A stretch of DNA of 64,000 nt, taken from assembly GCA_029204225.1 (NCBI GenBank), contig CM055102.1, positions 44,155,984-44,219,983 on the forward strand, in the 5' to 3' direction. Below the pieces are notes generated by a model that ran no database searches, had not been told where the DNA came from, and saw only the letters and a list, made by a program, of their open reading frames with translations. Both the position numbers and the translations under genes were made by a program. The stretch is from Diphasiastrum complanatum (lineage: Eukaryota; Streptophyta; Lycopodiopsida; Lycopodiales; Lycopodiaceae). Positions 11,946 through 23,687 of the stretch are shown here, piece after piece. The first letter of the stretch is position 1, and each line of letters opens with the position of its first letter.

Positions 11946-12149
11946 TCATCTTGTCCCCAGTAGGCACAGATTGTAGTGGAAAAAAACAAGGTGTTGTAAT
12001 TGTGTAGTGGAGAGCCTAATCCTCTTTTTCATGTGGATAAGAGAAAAGACACTCCATTTCCTCTCACAAGTTGTTGAAGTGCAATCATGTGAGAGGACGT
12101 GCAATGCAAACTCACACAACATGGGCGTACATCCCTCGTACCCCACCAA
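11946..12149 (-). pseudogene. hAT transposase C-terminal dimerisation fragment
   Basis: A 67-codon minus-strand frame matches the conserved C-terminal dimerisation region of hAT (Ac-like) transposases. The order is VLSHDCTSTTCERKWSVFS, then IHMKKRIRL, then LVFFHYNLCL, corresponding to the family pattern LSQTCSSSGCERNWS / IHSKKRNRL / LVFVHYNL. Only this end is present; the catalytic region and terminal inverted repeats were not found. It is an immobile remnant, possibly interrupted by the solo LTR insertion that starts about 220 bp away. Confidence 0.88.
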
Positions 12150-12364
12150 GAGATTGGCTTCAACATGCCAGCTCTCTCTCTGTTGTGAGCAACCGCCCTC
12201 CCAAAAGTGAGACCAGAATTAACATATATGAAAATCTCATCTTCTAATGCCTATTGCGTATCAACATCTAGATAGACCCTCTGAATGTAATCATACCAAC
12301 CGCCCTCTAGCTCAACATCTGATTGCCAGTCCACCCTCCTTTAGATGTGGGAAACATGCGGAAC

Positions 12365-13615
12365 CACTGTGTTGTAAAACTACCTTTACAAGCTTTACTT
12401 CCGGCGCCATCGGCGCCAGCTATGTCCCCGGCGCCAGCAGCGCCCCTGCTGCTCCCGGTGCCACTGTGACCAGAATCCAGCCGGCGCCAAGTTCCTATGG
12501 CTGAAAATCTTTGATCGGTTCTAGCGGAGTCCAGAGAGCTCAGATCGATGTGCAATCACCTCACACGATCTAGGCATGATTAAAGGAAGCTTGGGGATCA
12601 ATAAAATCTAGAGAGAGAAAATGACTTTCTAGAAAGAGAAAATCCTAGAGAGAGAAAAACGTGCTTTACCAGCTTGGGTAGAGTGCTTGGTATGAGGGGG
12701 GGTGCCGAATCACACCAATACTATAGGGGAGTGCAGGTTGCGACTCAGGGCGAGCTCCAACCAAGTCTCAGCCTCCCTTGCTGGAATGTTGTCATGGCTC
12801 TCGCCTTGGCATGCTAGCGCCCCGAAGACTAGGGTCGGTCACACACTTGAATTGTAACCTTCTCAAATTTATCAATAAAGTGGGATTTTCCTCAAACTGA
12901 CTCTGATTACCTTCTGGGTTTCAGTGTTCGGAAAAAGCGCCAGTTGTAAGGCCGCTTCCAAATTTTTAAGTTGGCACATAGCTGAGGGTCGTATCCCGGG
13001 ACGCCAGCGGTATGCCGTCGGGACCATTCGGTCCGTGGCGCCAGCGGTATGCTGTCGGGACCATTTGGTCCAGGAACTGGTTGTTTTCATATCTGTCGCG
13101 GCTTGTGGTTTTGAGTGTTCCTTGCATGAACGTGAATGGGTTAAGCTCTTGGGAACGGGCTCTAACCTGTCGGCTGAGTTGGATGGCTTGCTTGGGTGGA
13201 CGTTACCTGTTTATGGCTGTCCAGTCTGGCGTGGCGCCAGGTTGGCTTCCAGCGCTCGTGACGAAGCTTTCAATTGGTTAAGTCGACGAAGCTTTCAATT
13301 GGTTAAGTCTGATGTAAGTCAGACTGCTTGCTTGGAATGGATGTTACTCGTTTGTAACGAAGCTTCGAGTTGGTTAAGTTTGATGTATGTCGGGCGGCTT
13401 GCTTGGAGGGAAGTCACCCACATCGGGACCCCCGATCTGGCATGGCGCCAGGTTGGATCTCAATGTTGGTTTTCGAAACTTCAAGTTGGTTAAGTCTGAT
13501 CGTTGTTGGCGAGTTGGCTGCTTGTATGTCAAGTGGGTTTGGATGGCAAGAGTTGAAGGCTGGGAAGCTAAGTCGTGGTTCCCGGCTCCCTTTGGGATGC
13601 CTGCGCTACACACTG
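12365..13615 (+). mobile_element. Ty3/gypsy solo LTR with 5-bp target-site duplication
   Basis: The LTR runs 12370-13610 (1241 bp). It starts TGTTGTAAAAC and ends GCCTGCGCTACA, so it has TG...CA ends. CACTG flanks it exactly at 12365-12369 and 13611-13615. A second copy at 46274-47491 has the same ends and is followed by a primer-binding site, which proves these are LTR boundaries. A candidate polyadenylation signal (TCAATAAAGTGG) lies near 12874. Internal sequence is absent, as expected after recombination between the two LTRs of an insertion. Open frames inside it are not genes. Confidence 0.92.
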
Positions 13616-14010
13616 CCATCTACTTTGTCACTTTTCTTGTGAGTGGTTGTTGTCGTTGTCAAATCTGATTGCACAGTGCATGTAAAGAGCGTGAGGAGGC
13701 CGCGACGTCGGCCTTCGCTAAAATTAACGTTGATGAAAATGCGAAAAACGTGACACTCTGACAAATGCCTTAAAAATTGATTTACAGGGTACCTTCGCTT
13801 TTCTGTAAGGGCAGCTTTAGCATTTGTAGGACACCTTTGGCATTTGTAGGGCAGTGTCACCTTTTTCGCCTATCATAAATCACATGTAAAAACACAGTGT
13901 CATCTTTTTCGCCTTTTTCGCCTGTGGTAAACCCCGACTAAAAATGTAGACAGTCGTGCTTTTGGCCTGTCTTATTTTACATGTAAAAAGGCAGACTGTG
14001 CGACAACACA
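13616..14010 (-). mobile_element. Reversed copia-A LTR fragment
   Basis: The reverse complement aligns with the copia-A LTRs at about 31.12-31.41 kb and 35.50-35.76 kb. Shared landmarks are TGTTGTCGCACAGTCTGC at the right end, GACACTGCCCTACAAATGCC, TTAATTTTAGCGAAGGC, and GACAACGACAAC at the left end. It carries an extra stretch near 13930-13980 that the other copies lack. The solo LTR inserted at its left edge. Confidence 0.85.
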
Positions 14011-14836
14011 AAGACTGGACAACCATAAACAGGTAACTTCCACCCAAGCAAGCCATCCAACTAAGCCAACAGGTTAGAGCTCGTTCCCCAAGAGCTTAAC
14101 CCATTCACGTTTATGCAAGGAACACTCAGAACCACAAGCCGTGACAGATATGGAGACAACCAGCTCCTGGACCAAATGGTCCCGACAGCATACTGCTGGC
14201 GCCACGGACCAAATGGTCCCGACGGCATACCGCTGGCGTCCCGGGATACGACTCTTAGCTATGTGCCAACTTAAAATTTTTGAAGTGGCCTTACAACTGG
14301 CGCTTTTACCGAACACTGAAACCCAGAAGGTAATCAGAATCAATTTGAGGAAAATCCCACTTTATTGATAAATCTGAGAAGGTTACATCTCAAGTGTGTG
14401 ACCGACCCTAGTCTCCGGGGAGCTGGCATGCCAAGGCGAGTGCCAGGACAACATTCCAGCAAGGGAGGCTGAGACTTGGTTGGAGCTTGCCCTAAGTCGC
14501 AACCTGCACTCCCCTATAGTATTGGTGGGATTCGGCACCCCCCCTTATAGCAAGCACTCTACCCAGGCTGGTAAAGCACATTTTTCTCTCTCTAGAAAGT
14601 CATTTTCTCTCTCTAGATTTTATTGATCCCCAAGCTTCCTTTAATCATGCCTAGATCGTGTGAGGTGATTGCACATCGATCTGAGCTCTCTGGACTTCGC
14701 TAGAACTGATCAAAGATTTTCAGCCATAGGAACTTGGCGCCGGCTGGATTCTGGTCACAGTGGCGCCGAGAGCAACAGGGGCGTTGTTGGCACCGGTGGC
14801 GCCGGAAGTAAAGCTTGTTAAGGTAGCTTTACAACA
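14011..14836 (-). mobile_element. Truncated Ty3/gypsy LTR, opposite orientation to the solo LTR
   Basis: This is the reverse complement of the first two thirds of the LTR family at 12370-13610. Its start (TGTTGTAAAGCTACC on the minus strand) lies at 14836. Similarity is lost near 14011, so the last roughly 420 bp are missing. With the solo LTR it forms an 0.8-kb imperfect inverted repeat. Confidence 0.9.
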
Positions 14837-15019
14837 TCCACCCCACCTTTATAAAATCTGATGTCCTCATCAGATGTCAGATTAAAGTAAAGGTGTCTCC
14901 CAATTAAAATAAATATACATTTAAGCTACTTGGCATAGTACTCAATTTACTGGCCACTTTTTATTAACATTGAAGCTGGCACACCACAAGTCGGAGGCTC
15001 AGCTCTTTGTACTGAAAAA

Positions 15020-15400
15020 TTACATAACTTGAAAATATCTCTTTGTCTGGAAAAAGCGTTGATCATCTGATACTGACGGAGGTGGTGAGGGAGCCACTTC
15101 CTTCTGCTTTTGTGCTCGCATGGCTGCTAGCATTGGGGCATGAAAGTGTTCTTTTTCTGGTGGCGTCCCTCCTGGAACTGTTGTCGGGTGTACTGTGATT
15201 AGGTTCAATGATGCACTTGTTCCAGGCTTTAATGGACAATTTTTATAGTAGTGTCCATATTTGCATTCTCGACAGAAGGCTGCCGCTAATTGCTTCAAGA
15301 AGAAGAATAAACTCAAGCAAGCCAACATCATCAATGAGAAAGAAGAAAACTCTATTGCAAGTACTATCGAATTCAAATCTTTCCATATTGCTTGCAAACT
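15020..15400 (-). pseudogene. Retrotransposon gag fragment with zinc knuckle
   Basis: A 125-codon minus-strand frame contains one CCHC zinc knuckle, CRECKYGHYYKNC, followed by a proline-rich tail (PSPPPSVSDD). That arrangement fits the nucleocapsid end of an LTR-retrotransposon Gag. The N-terminal part is hydrophobic and unlike Gag, so only the C-terminal half is likely homologous. No LTR or pol lies next to it. The family cannot be assigned from this piece. Confidence 0.65.
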
Positions 15401-15635
15401 TTGGAGTCTTTCTTGCTACCATACCAGTTGAGCTTTGGATTATACCTATGCATCTTATTGAAAAAGAGGTTCAGACCTGTAAACTTGCTGCTTTAAGCAA
15501 AAATTCTACCCTTGAAACACCCATTCCTTTTGACAATATTATACGCATGAACAAATTTGAGTCGTCTCGATGCCCTTCTAAGCAGACCTGGGGGCACGAG
15601 TACATGGGCATTTTGATACTAGAATCAATAGCTTT

Positions 15636-15762
<127 letters not shown>

Positions 15763-16044
15763 ACCTTCACAGACTAGATCAGTAGTTAGATCTCACCAAA
15801 TCCAGCTACTGTGAAAATCTCAGGCCAATCAAAGCCAGGATTAAAAAGTTATCAAGGAAAAACCAATGTAAGAGGCCTTAAATCACACTATCGACCTATC
15901 CAATTGATCATATCTCCCTTAAGATCCAGATTGAATTCCACTGTACCAGCAAGATTCAACATCCCTGGACTCTATTGCTGCATGAATCTGAGATCTGGAT
16001 GATCAATCGCGAGAAGAACAACAAATCAAGCACCAAACCTTCCC

Positions 16045-16180
16045 AGAGTAGTAGCTACACAATTCGAGACAGAACCAAAACTGGCACCAATGGATCCAAT
16101 GGGTCAACCTGTACCTGTCGCACCATTGCAAACACTCTAGAGGGCACCACATATGCCTAAATATGATGGGTCATCAAATC
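16045..16180 (+). pseudogene. Retrotransposon gag N-terminal fragment (gypsy-like)
   Basis: A plus-strand frame reads VVATQFETEPKLAPMDPMGQ and then, after a stop, RAPHMPKYDGSSNL. PKYDGSSNP is the usual entry into the retrotransposon Gag domain of gypsy elements. It ends where the opposite-strand copia gag fragment begins. Confidence 0.5.
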
Positions 16181-16500
16181 TTAGATAGACTTGAGTGCAT
16201 TCCAAGCTTCTTTGGTAGTGGTGCAAGATCAAATTTCTCTTAAGATCTCATTTGAGACATTCATTTTAATGAAGTGAAGAGCCATCCTAACTCTCTTCTT
16301 AAATTTTGGCACTTCAAGTTGTACTTGAGGCTCCTCCTCAAGTCCAGGTACTATGTCCATTACATCTTGGAGTATTAGGATAGACTCCATTCTAACCTTC
16401 CAAATAGAGTAATTGGAGGTGTTTAGTCCTTCACTAGCTTCTAAGAGATATCCTCCCACAGATGCCATTAATGTGTGAAAAATCCTTGTAATGAACAAAA
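16181..16500 (-). pseudogene. Ty1/copia gag N-terminal fragment
   Basis: The minus strand from ATG at 16468 encodes a Gag start closely related to that of the intact element at 41.35 kb. Both carry TNYSIWKVRMES or SNYSIWKVRMES, an IMIMQD/ILILQD block, then ALHFIKMNVSNEILRE and, after a TAA, CTTTKEAWNALKS. The frame is interrupted and there is no downstream pol. It is a remnant of a sister copia family. Confidence 0.88.
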
Positions 16501-18949
16501 GATATGTTGCTTTTCTCTCACTATAGGCCTCATAGAGGGTGTACTACCAAGTCATATGTAAGATCTTGCAACAATATTTGAGATAGATCTCAAAATTTCT
16601 ACCAATGTTCTACAAACTAGATCAACCTCTCGCTTTGAAATAGAGTTTAGACAAGTTTTGGTTCAAACTTTCTTTGGCACGTGTGGAATGCTCAAAGAAG
16701 ACACGATTGACTGAAATACCATTACTTTGCATGAAACAAAGTGTCAACAACTCATAACTATGTCTAGATCTCGAGTTTGTGTGATTGGTATGAACTTCAA
16801 GTTCTGAAGTCAAAACTTGAATAATGTCATGCCCACAATTGATCTCAGATTGATTATCCATTAGAGGTTAGTAGGCCTAACTCAACCCATATATGAGGGG
16901 TTTAGGGCCCTCAAGTGTATATCATCATAATTAATGGTTGGAGGCCTATAATCATGATGGTGGACTATTATGGGTCTATTAGTGGGTCATAGGAGAATTG
17001 GATAACATGGCCCAGTTAGGCTACAAAGGTGTCCAGTGAGGTGTTCACAGTGCACCACTAGTGGTGCATGGGCCTTGGAGGGTATAAGTATACTCATTGG
17101 GCTCTCACTAGTGTATGCTTAATTGTGTGATTGGTAGCTACATGCTAGTGGAGTGATTCCTCCTTCCCTTGTGATAGATTGATCCACAGCTTTGGGGATG
17201 AATTTATAAGATCTAGGTTGAGTTGGGTTGGTTTTTTCACCATCTAATTTCCTTGTGTTACTTTGTTGTGGCTTGCTTAGTTTTGAATCCTTGAGAGGAG
17301 GACTTTATACAGTGCATCAATGGCAAGTTCACTGGATTCAACAGATGGCCAAGGAATCTATCAACACCTTGGCATTCTGCTTACCCAATTGCTACAAGAG
17401 AAACAAACTCTCAATGACCACTTGTACAAGATAAGCACAGAAGGGACATTTCAAGCACAAGAAGTATAGAGACTAAAAAATGAGCTTGAGATGACACAAC
17501 AACATTATCCACCATCTGATTCCCTTGTGTTGCTTTGTTGTGGCTTGCTTGGCTATTGTATCCTTAGTGAGGGACTTTATCTAGTTAGAAGATGTAAGGG
17601 AAGAAAAATTAGAAAACATTCTTGTAGTAGAAGAGTTGTTGATTACAAATCTGATCGATTTGTATGAGAACTAGAGAGTTCTATTACAAGAAAGAGGTTT
17701 GTTGAAACTAGTTCCTTGTGAGTTGTGATCAGCTTGATCTTCGTGTGAACTAGGATCCACATGTTGATGCAAGGAATGAAATTCACTCTAAAAATATATT
17801 CTTTGAAATAATCTTCGGTTGAGATTTTGGTTATGAAATAGCACTCTTTGAGAAATATTGTTGACAGATCCCCTGCTCCAAAGGACCTGTTGTTTACTTT
17901 TCTGCTTCTTGCTTACAGATCTATTTCTTGCCTGTTACCAGGCTCGTTTGGGCATTACTTGACTGTTTCTTATTTGTTACAATGCCCAGGCCAGGCAGAA
18001 ACGGACTGAATAACTCTATAGTATAGCTTTATTGTCCTGCCTGTCAGAGGACTACTCAGGGACGTCACTCTTGAATGTACTTACATTCTACATAGGATGC
18101 AAGCCAAGAAAGCTCATTCACAGATCAACATGCAAACCAATGAACGTTCAGTGGTTTCTACTGCTACTTACTCTAAAAACAGATTGAAATCAGATCCTAC
18201 ACTACACTGAACTGAGCTACATTTGCATAAACTGATAAACAAGAAACAAGAACTAATCTACAGCATATTAGAGGTCCAAGAATCAAGACACCAACCAGTC
18301 TATTGATTTTTGGACATCCCAAGAACATCAAGAACTGGACTGTCAGAGAATATGCAAGAATCACACCACAGATCCAGCCTATTTAGTTTACCTGAATGCT
18401 GGTTCCTACATCAATCCACAAGAAAGCAAGAAAGCTAATCCACTCTAAAAAAGCAGCAAATCTAATCCACTCTACAGTCCACAACCACACACAATATGAA
18501 TGGAAGGGCATAATCATAGGGGCATCACTCAAGAAAACCATCATGATCAAGGAGCTTAGTGTAGCATCAAACTCATGGAAAATCTTCTTATTAAGCATGG
18601 AGTAGATACAATGCAAAAAAGCTCCTCTTCACAAAGAGGGAGTCTCTTAAATAATCAAGAGAGCTCCTTAGGTGGCATCGTAGTGGAATTTCCACATTTC
18701 ACAAACTACAAGTGGAATATTGCTCTCCACTAGAGGTCACCATCAAAAGGTGGCTCACTCTACTTTCTTTAAGAGGGCTCTACTTGCATTTATTACATTT
18801 GCTTAGAAATACTAGTTCCTACATGGTCATTCCATCTTCCGGGATTCACCATGAGGCTTACATAGTTAGTACATGTCTTTCCTAGCTAGTATTTCTCGGC
18901 TCTCATACTCAGCTCTCAGTCTTCATTAGTCTCGTCTTCTCAGAGACCT
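16501..18949. other. Non-coding, degraded repeat-like stretch
   Basis: No complete gene seen. A diverged direct repeat of about 70 bp containing TTGTGGCTTGCTT lies at roughly 17240-17310 and 17510-17580. Between them a short frame from ATG at 17321 reads MASSLDSTDGQGIYQHLGIL and stops near 17466, perhaps a gag remnant. Nothing was recognised from 17.6 to 18.9 kb. Confidence 0.35.
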
Positions 18950-20184
18950 CCTCAGTCTAAGGTGGGAGGTGCTCTTGAGTTGCTCTATCCGAGTATCTTG
19001 GGGATTCGTCAGAATCAGCCAACATCATCCCACCCCTAATGTGTTGCAGGACCCACTGCAACTCATATTGGACGATGTCGCTCCGCTTTGCATTGGCATC
19101 TTCGATCGTCACTTGGAAAATTGTAGATCCTCGTTCGCTTACATAAAACCAAGTGCTTATTGTCGCCAGTCTTTATCACAAAAACTGTTTTTCACAAATT
19201 GCCGCAATTGGATTTAGAATGTCTTATTGTTGTAATGGGTTGACATTCTCAAAATTTGGAGAGTTCTCAGTAGCTTCACAACTTGCATGCTCGAGTGCTT
19301 TCGATGTGTCTCTTTGTTTAGGCACTTGTATCTGCCATTGACGGTTTCATCTTTGGTTTCTTGGCAGATTCCATCTTTGGTTTCTTCTGGGAGGTCTGTA
19401 TCCTCCATTTGCCTCTGGGTGTTTCCGTGGTTCTTCTCTCAGTTGAAGTTCTAGTCTTGTCGATGCTCTTTTCTGATAGGTAGCACAAATCTTGGTTATC
19501 AGTCTCAAGGGGATGGACTCATCATAAAAAATTTGGTGGTAGAAACAATTTTGGATGGGTGAGGAAACATGATGAAGGCTTGGTGACAAGGTGAAGGAAC
19601 TGATAGTTCTACAATTGCAGCCTTGGACCCTTGCAATGTCGAGCTCCGACCACCACTTGCTGGGTGCAGGTTCATGGATGTCTTCATCTTTCATTTTTTG
19701 CAGCTCTTTCTTTTGATTCGTTACTTTTGGATCTCTTTGGGCTTCATAAGAGGGGATTCAATTATCATTACTCTAGAGAGTTTCTTTTGATCAAGATCGA
19801 TCTGACTCATATGTTGTTTAAGTTTTGTCCTTTCCTCCTCAGCTTCCTAGATCTTTCTTTTTATTTCTTCTAGCTGCTTCGTCTACTTTTGTAGGTCTTT
19901 TTCGGCTGAACAACCAATATAGGTGGTAGTTGGTCTCCACAAGACACTTGCAATGATCTATCAGCTGCTTCGGTAAGACTATCAAAAACTGGGAATTTTT
20001 CAGAAGAACAGTAAACTGATGATAAACAAACAGATGGAAGGGAGGCTGGTGGTGACAACGGTAGATGGTGGCACAGAAGTATGGCAAGAGGTTGGTTGAA
20101 GAAGGAGAATGATTTTCCAATGCTTGTGTTTCTCTTTCTGAAGGATTTTCGTTGTGACTGGGGTACTTCTTCTGATCGAGTCAC
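18950..20184 (-). other. Unidentified coding-like degraded sequence, minus strand
   Basis: The minus strand holds overlapping short frames with hydrophilic, protein-like content: one of 104 codons from 20184, one of 115 codons at 19347-19694, and a stretch near 19000-19110 reading VTIEDANAKRSDIVQYELQW. Frames shift repeatedly and no motif is diagnostic. It lies beyond the truncated 3' end of the minus-strand gypsy element but does not encode integrase. It may be Gag of an unfamiliar element. Confidence 0.25.
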
Positions 20185-20654
20185 TTTGGATTGCCCATCT
20201 ATCTCCTTAGCCTTGTCATTGTCGAGTTTGGGTTTGTGACCTTGGTTGTCAATCTTGCTGGTGTTGTTGTTGGTAGCGTAACTGCTCCAGTGGATCCAAG
20301 CAAATCCACTCTCTCCCCCCCAAAAAAAAAATCTGTTGTTGGGGATGTTGTTGCTGGTGACTGTTCATGCTCAGGATTGGATCGGTGTGTGGAACACATA
20401 GTTGAAACGATTGAACATGTGACTGGTCTAAAGATTGAACAAATTCTAACTAAATTTGTTACGATTTTGCTGTAGTTGACTCAAAGAATAATATGGCAAT
20501 GAGGTGCAGGAATCAACTCTAACTTGTTATGGATTTCTCATAGTTTTCAAAAATTTGGAATTGCTGTACATGGTAATCTGAAGATGGATAGATGAATGAA
20601 AATGTGTTCAGGAGATGCTCTACAGAAGACTCTCATGCAGTAGCTATTCCTCAT
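20185..20654. other. Non-coding stretch next to the truncated gypsy element
   Basis: Includes a short C-run/A-run near 20310-20330. No gene recognised. Confidence 0.4.
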
Positions 20655-20661
20655 GCAAAAA

Positions 20662-23097
20662 TCAGCGGTCAACCACCACATAAATTGAGTCGAAACCCTT
20701 GCAACGTGGTAGTTGAACAATAAAATCCATGTTCACTGAGTCCCAAGGGTATGCTGGTACTGGTAATGGCTGGAGTAGTCCTGCTGGGGCTAGTGGTTCC
20801 ACCTTCACTTGTTGACATGTAGGACATGTTTGCACATAGGATTCAACGTCTGCCCACATATCTGGCCAATAGAAGCCTCTCTTGAGGAGTTCATACATGC
20901 GATTCACCCCTGGATGTCTGGTGGCTAGTATGTCATGATGCTCCCTCAAGATTTTTATCCTCAAGTTGATGTTGTCTGGAACATATACTCTACATTGTTT
21001 ATAAACAACTATTTGCTCTTTCCAAGTGAAATGTTTACAAGGCTTTCCCAGTTGAAATTCGATCATTAGTTTCTTAGCCAACGCATCTACACCATAGTTC
21101 TCTTTGATTTCTTGGAGTAGACCGGTCGCCTGGGTTGAAACTGTCACCATCAAGTGCTTCTGTCTACTGAGTGCATCTGCTACCACATTATTCTTTCCCG
21201 CCGTATGTAGAATGTCTATATTGAATTTCGAGAGAAAGTTTTGCCATCGCATCTGCTTTGGCATGAGCATACCTTGGGATGAGAAGTACTTAAGTGATAT
21301 GTTGTCAGTGAACGTCTTAAAGGGCTTTCCTACCACATAATGTCACCAATGCTCCATTGCTTGTATGACTGCAACCATTTCTTTTTCGTGAGTTGGCCAT
21401 CGCCGTTCTACATCACTTAATTTCTTTGAAAAATATGCAACTGGTTTTCCCTCTTACATCAACACGGCCCCAATAGCAAAGTTTGACGCATCTGTATGTA
21501 TTTCAAATGGTTTGCTAAAGTCCAGTAGGGCAAGAATGGGTTCTTGAGTGATCCGTCACTTTAGTTCTTGGAACGCTACTTCACATTCTGGTGTCCATGT
21601 CATTTTGAGATGAGTCTTTGTCTGCTCCAACAACGGTGCCACAATTTTGCTAAATGCCTCAATGAATCTCCTATAGAAATTACATAGCCCCACAAAGGAT
21701 TTGATGCCATGAACAGTTTTAGGTGCTAGACAGTCCAAGATAGCCTTGATCTTCTTAGGATCCATTCGAATCCGTCCGTGGCCTATAACATGTCCAAGGA
21801 AATCAACTTTCTCCACCACAAACTCACATTTCTCTCTTTTCACGAACAAGCAGTTCCTCCTCAGTCGTTGGAGAACTGTCCTTAAATGTTTAATGTGATC
21901 TTTAAGGCTCCGACTAAATACTAATATGTCATCGATGTATACAATAGCAAATTCATCCAGACAGTCTTGAAAAATATTGTTCATCAACGTGCAAAAAGTG
22001 GCTGGTGCGTTTGTTAGACCGAATGGCATCACTAGGAACTCGTGACTCCCATACCGTGTTCGAAACGCCGTTTTGTGCTCATCACCTTTAGCTATTCGAA
22101 TTTGATGATATCCAGATTTGCGATCTATTCGGCTAAAGTATTTGGCATGTTTGAGTTGGTCGAATAGGTCATCAATTCTAGGCATGGGGTACTTGTTTTT
22201 TATGGTACTCTTGTTAAGCATGCGATAATCCACACACATTCAAAGAGTTTTGTCCGCCTTTTCCACGAACAACAATGGGGCTCCAAAAGGTGAAGTACTA
22301 GGTCTAATAAAACCTTTGTCTATCAATTCACCAAGTTGTCGTTTCAGTTCCGCCAACTCCTCTTGTGACATTCTGTAGGGTGCTCATGAAGTTGGCTCCG
22401 TTCCTGGTACCAACTCAATTTTATGGTCCACTATTCTTCGAGGAGGTAGCTTAGCTAGGAGTTCCTCCGGAAACACATCGCTAAATTCTTCTAGTAGATC
22501 TGCCACTTCTTTTGACAAGTTTTCTTGTCGCACGCTTTTCCCTTCTGGGACTTCTCGGCAGATGCAAAGAAAGCACTTTGACCTTTTTCCTTTCGCCATT
22601 CTTTTCATCGCTAATGCTGCAACCAGATTTTGTTCAATATCGGTATCCTTAGCATTTCCTCCGGGCAGGGCTTTTGTCACGCAGATTTGTCCCTTGTAAT
22701 CCAAGAGGACCAAGTTTGAGCTCCTACACAAAACTGCGATACAGTGTTCATTTAACCAAGGGAGGCCCAAAATCACATCGAAGGCATCCATCTCTAAAAT
22801 CACAAAGCTAAGTTTAGCTTTCCGTCTTCCAATCTGCACCGCGAGGTTCAATGTCGCTTTGTCTGCATCTAGTGCTCCCTTCGCTGTTTCTACCTTGAGA
22901 GTAGAGGTAACATTCCTAGTCGGCAAGCTGAATTGTTCCACTACGCTCCTTGAGATATAGTTATGTGAAGCTCCGGAGTCGATCATGAAATCTGACTTCC
23001 TCCCCACAATCTTTCCTGATAAGAATAACAATCTTGAACCAGTCTTGGGGGTTGCCCCATGGAAGTTCCTTTCCATACTTGTGTGTCGTCCACTCAT
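20662..23097 (-). pseudogene. Gypsy pol: protease, reverse transcriptase, RNase H, partial integrase
   Basis: One reading frame of about 812 codons is interrupted by five stop codons at 22386-22384, 22242-22240, 21558-21556, 21456-21454 and 21345-21343. There are no frameshifts. The protease has FMIDSGASHNYIS. Reverse transcriptase has [20 protein letters not shown] and the catalytic YIDDILVFS. RNase H begins near EIHTDASN and ends before VADALSRQ. Integrase retains the HHCC zinc finger (HHDILATRHPGV, CPTCQQVK) and the first catalytic aspartate in MDFIV. Each stop falls where the family usually has Arg or Gln, so each can be explained by one C-to-T change. The element is inactive because of the stops and the missing end. 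Confidence 0.92.
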
Positions 23098-23280
23098 AAA
23101 TGTAAGCTCCTCTCACAACTCCCAACTAGATTAGATCACCTGGATCAAAACAAGTAGTCAGGGATAATTCAGGTCCAGGCAAGCACACCACAAACGAACA
23201 TACCAACCAAAGCTAAACAGAGGATCTCTCTCAAGTCACATTCCCCTTGAGACCAGACGTAGGACCTTTGCCTAGCTGCG

Positions 23281-23672
23281 CCCACACGATCGGCAGCTAT
23301 CCCGCACCGACAGCTAACCACCCGTGCTTTACACTTGAATTCGAACAGCATCTCTGTATCAATGGTTAACCCGTACAGTTCGAATATGTCGCCCCGCACC
23401 CCACAAGGTACAGGATGTGCTTTCACCTACCTAGGCAGCACTTTGCCTCATCCGTCCTACGTGCAGACAGCGCCAGGCCCGAACCGCGAGAACTGACCGT
23501 GCTTACACCTCAAGGGCAGCACTTTGACTCATCGAGTCCCCTATTCTGCCGACCACCCCGACCGTGGACGCACCCGTGCTTACACTGTGGGCAGCACCTT
23601 GTGCAACGGTTGTCCTGACAAACCCCAAAATGTGGCCATCCCTATGAAACTTGCATAGCTGACCGGCTAATC
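23281..23672 (-). other. Gypsy leader with iterated stem-loop modules
   Basis: Untranslated leader downstream of the primer-binding site. On the minus strand it repeats modules of the form GTGCTGCC...GTGTAAGCAC, whose ends (GTGCT/AGCAC) are complementary and can pair. The same set occurs in the leader at 47.5-48.0 kb. Confidence 0.7.
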
Positions 23673-23685
23673 GGCTCTGATACCA
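23673..23685 (-). promoter_or_regulatory. Primer-binding site of the gypsy element
   Basis: The minus strand reads TGGTATCAGAGCC two bases after the LTR end (GGCGCAACA). It matches the initiator tRNA-Met primer class. Confidence 0.92.
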
Positions 23686-23687
23686 CA

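Noticed and set aside
12924-13493. 189-codon and overlapping frames in the gypsy LTR, repeated at 46.9-47.7 kb and 48.8-49.5 kb
   Set aside because: They fall inside LTR copies, differ in frame between copies and contain no protein motif.
22384-23097. Separate stand-alone aspartic protease gene
   Set aside because: The frame continues in the same phase into reverse transcriptase past a single stop, so it is the protease part of a gypsy pol.
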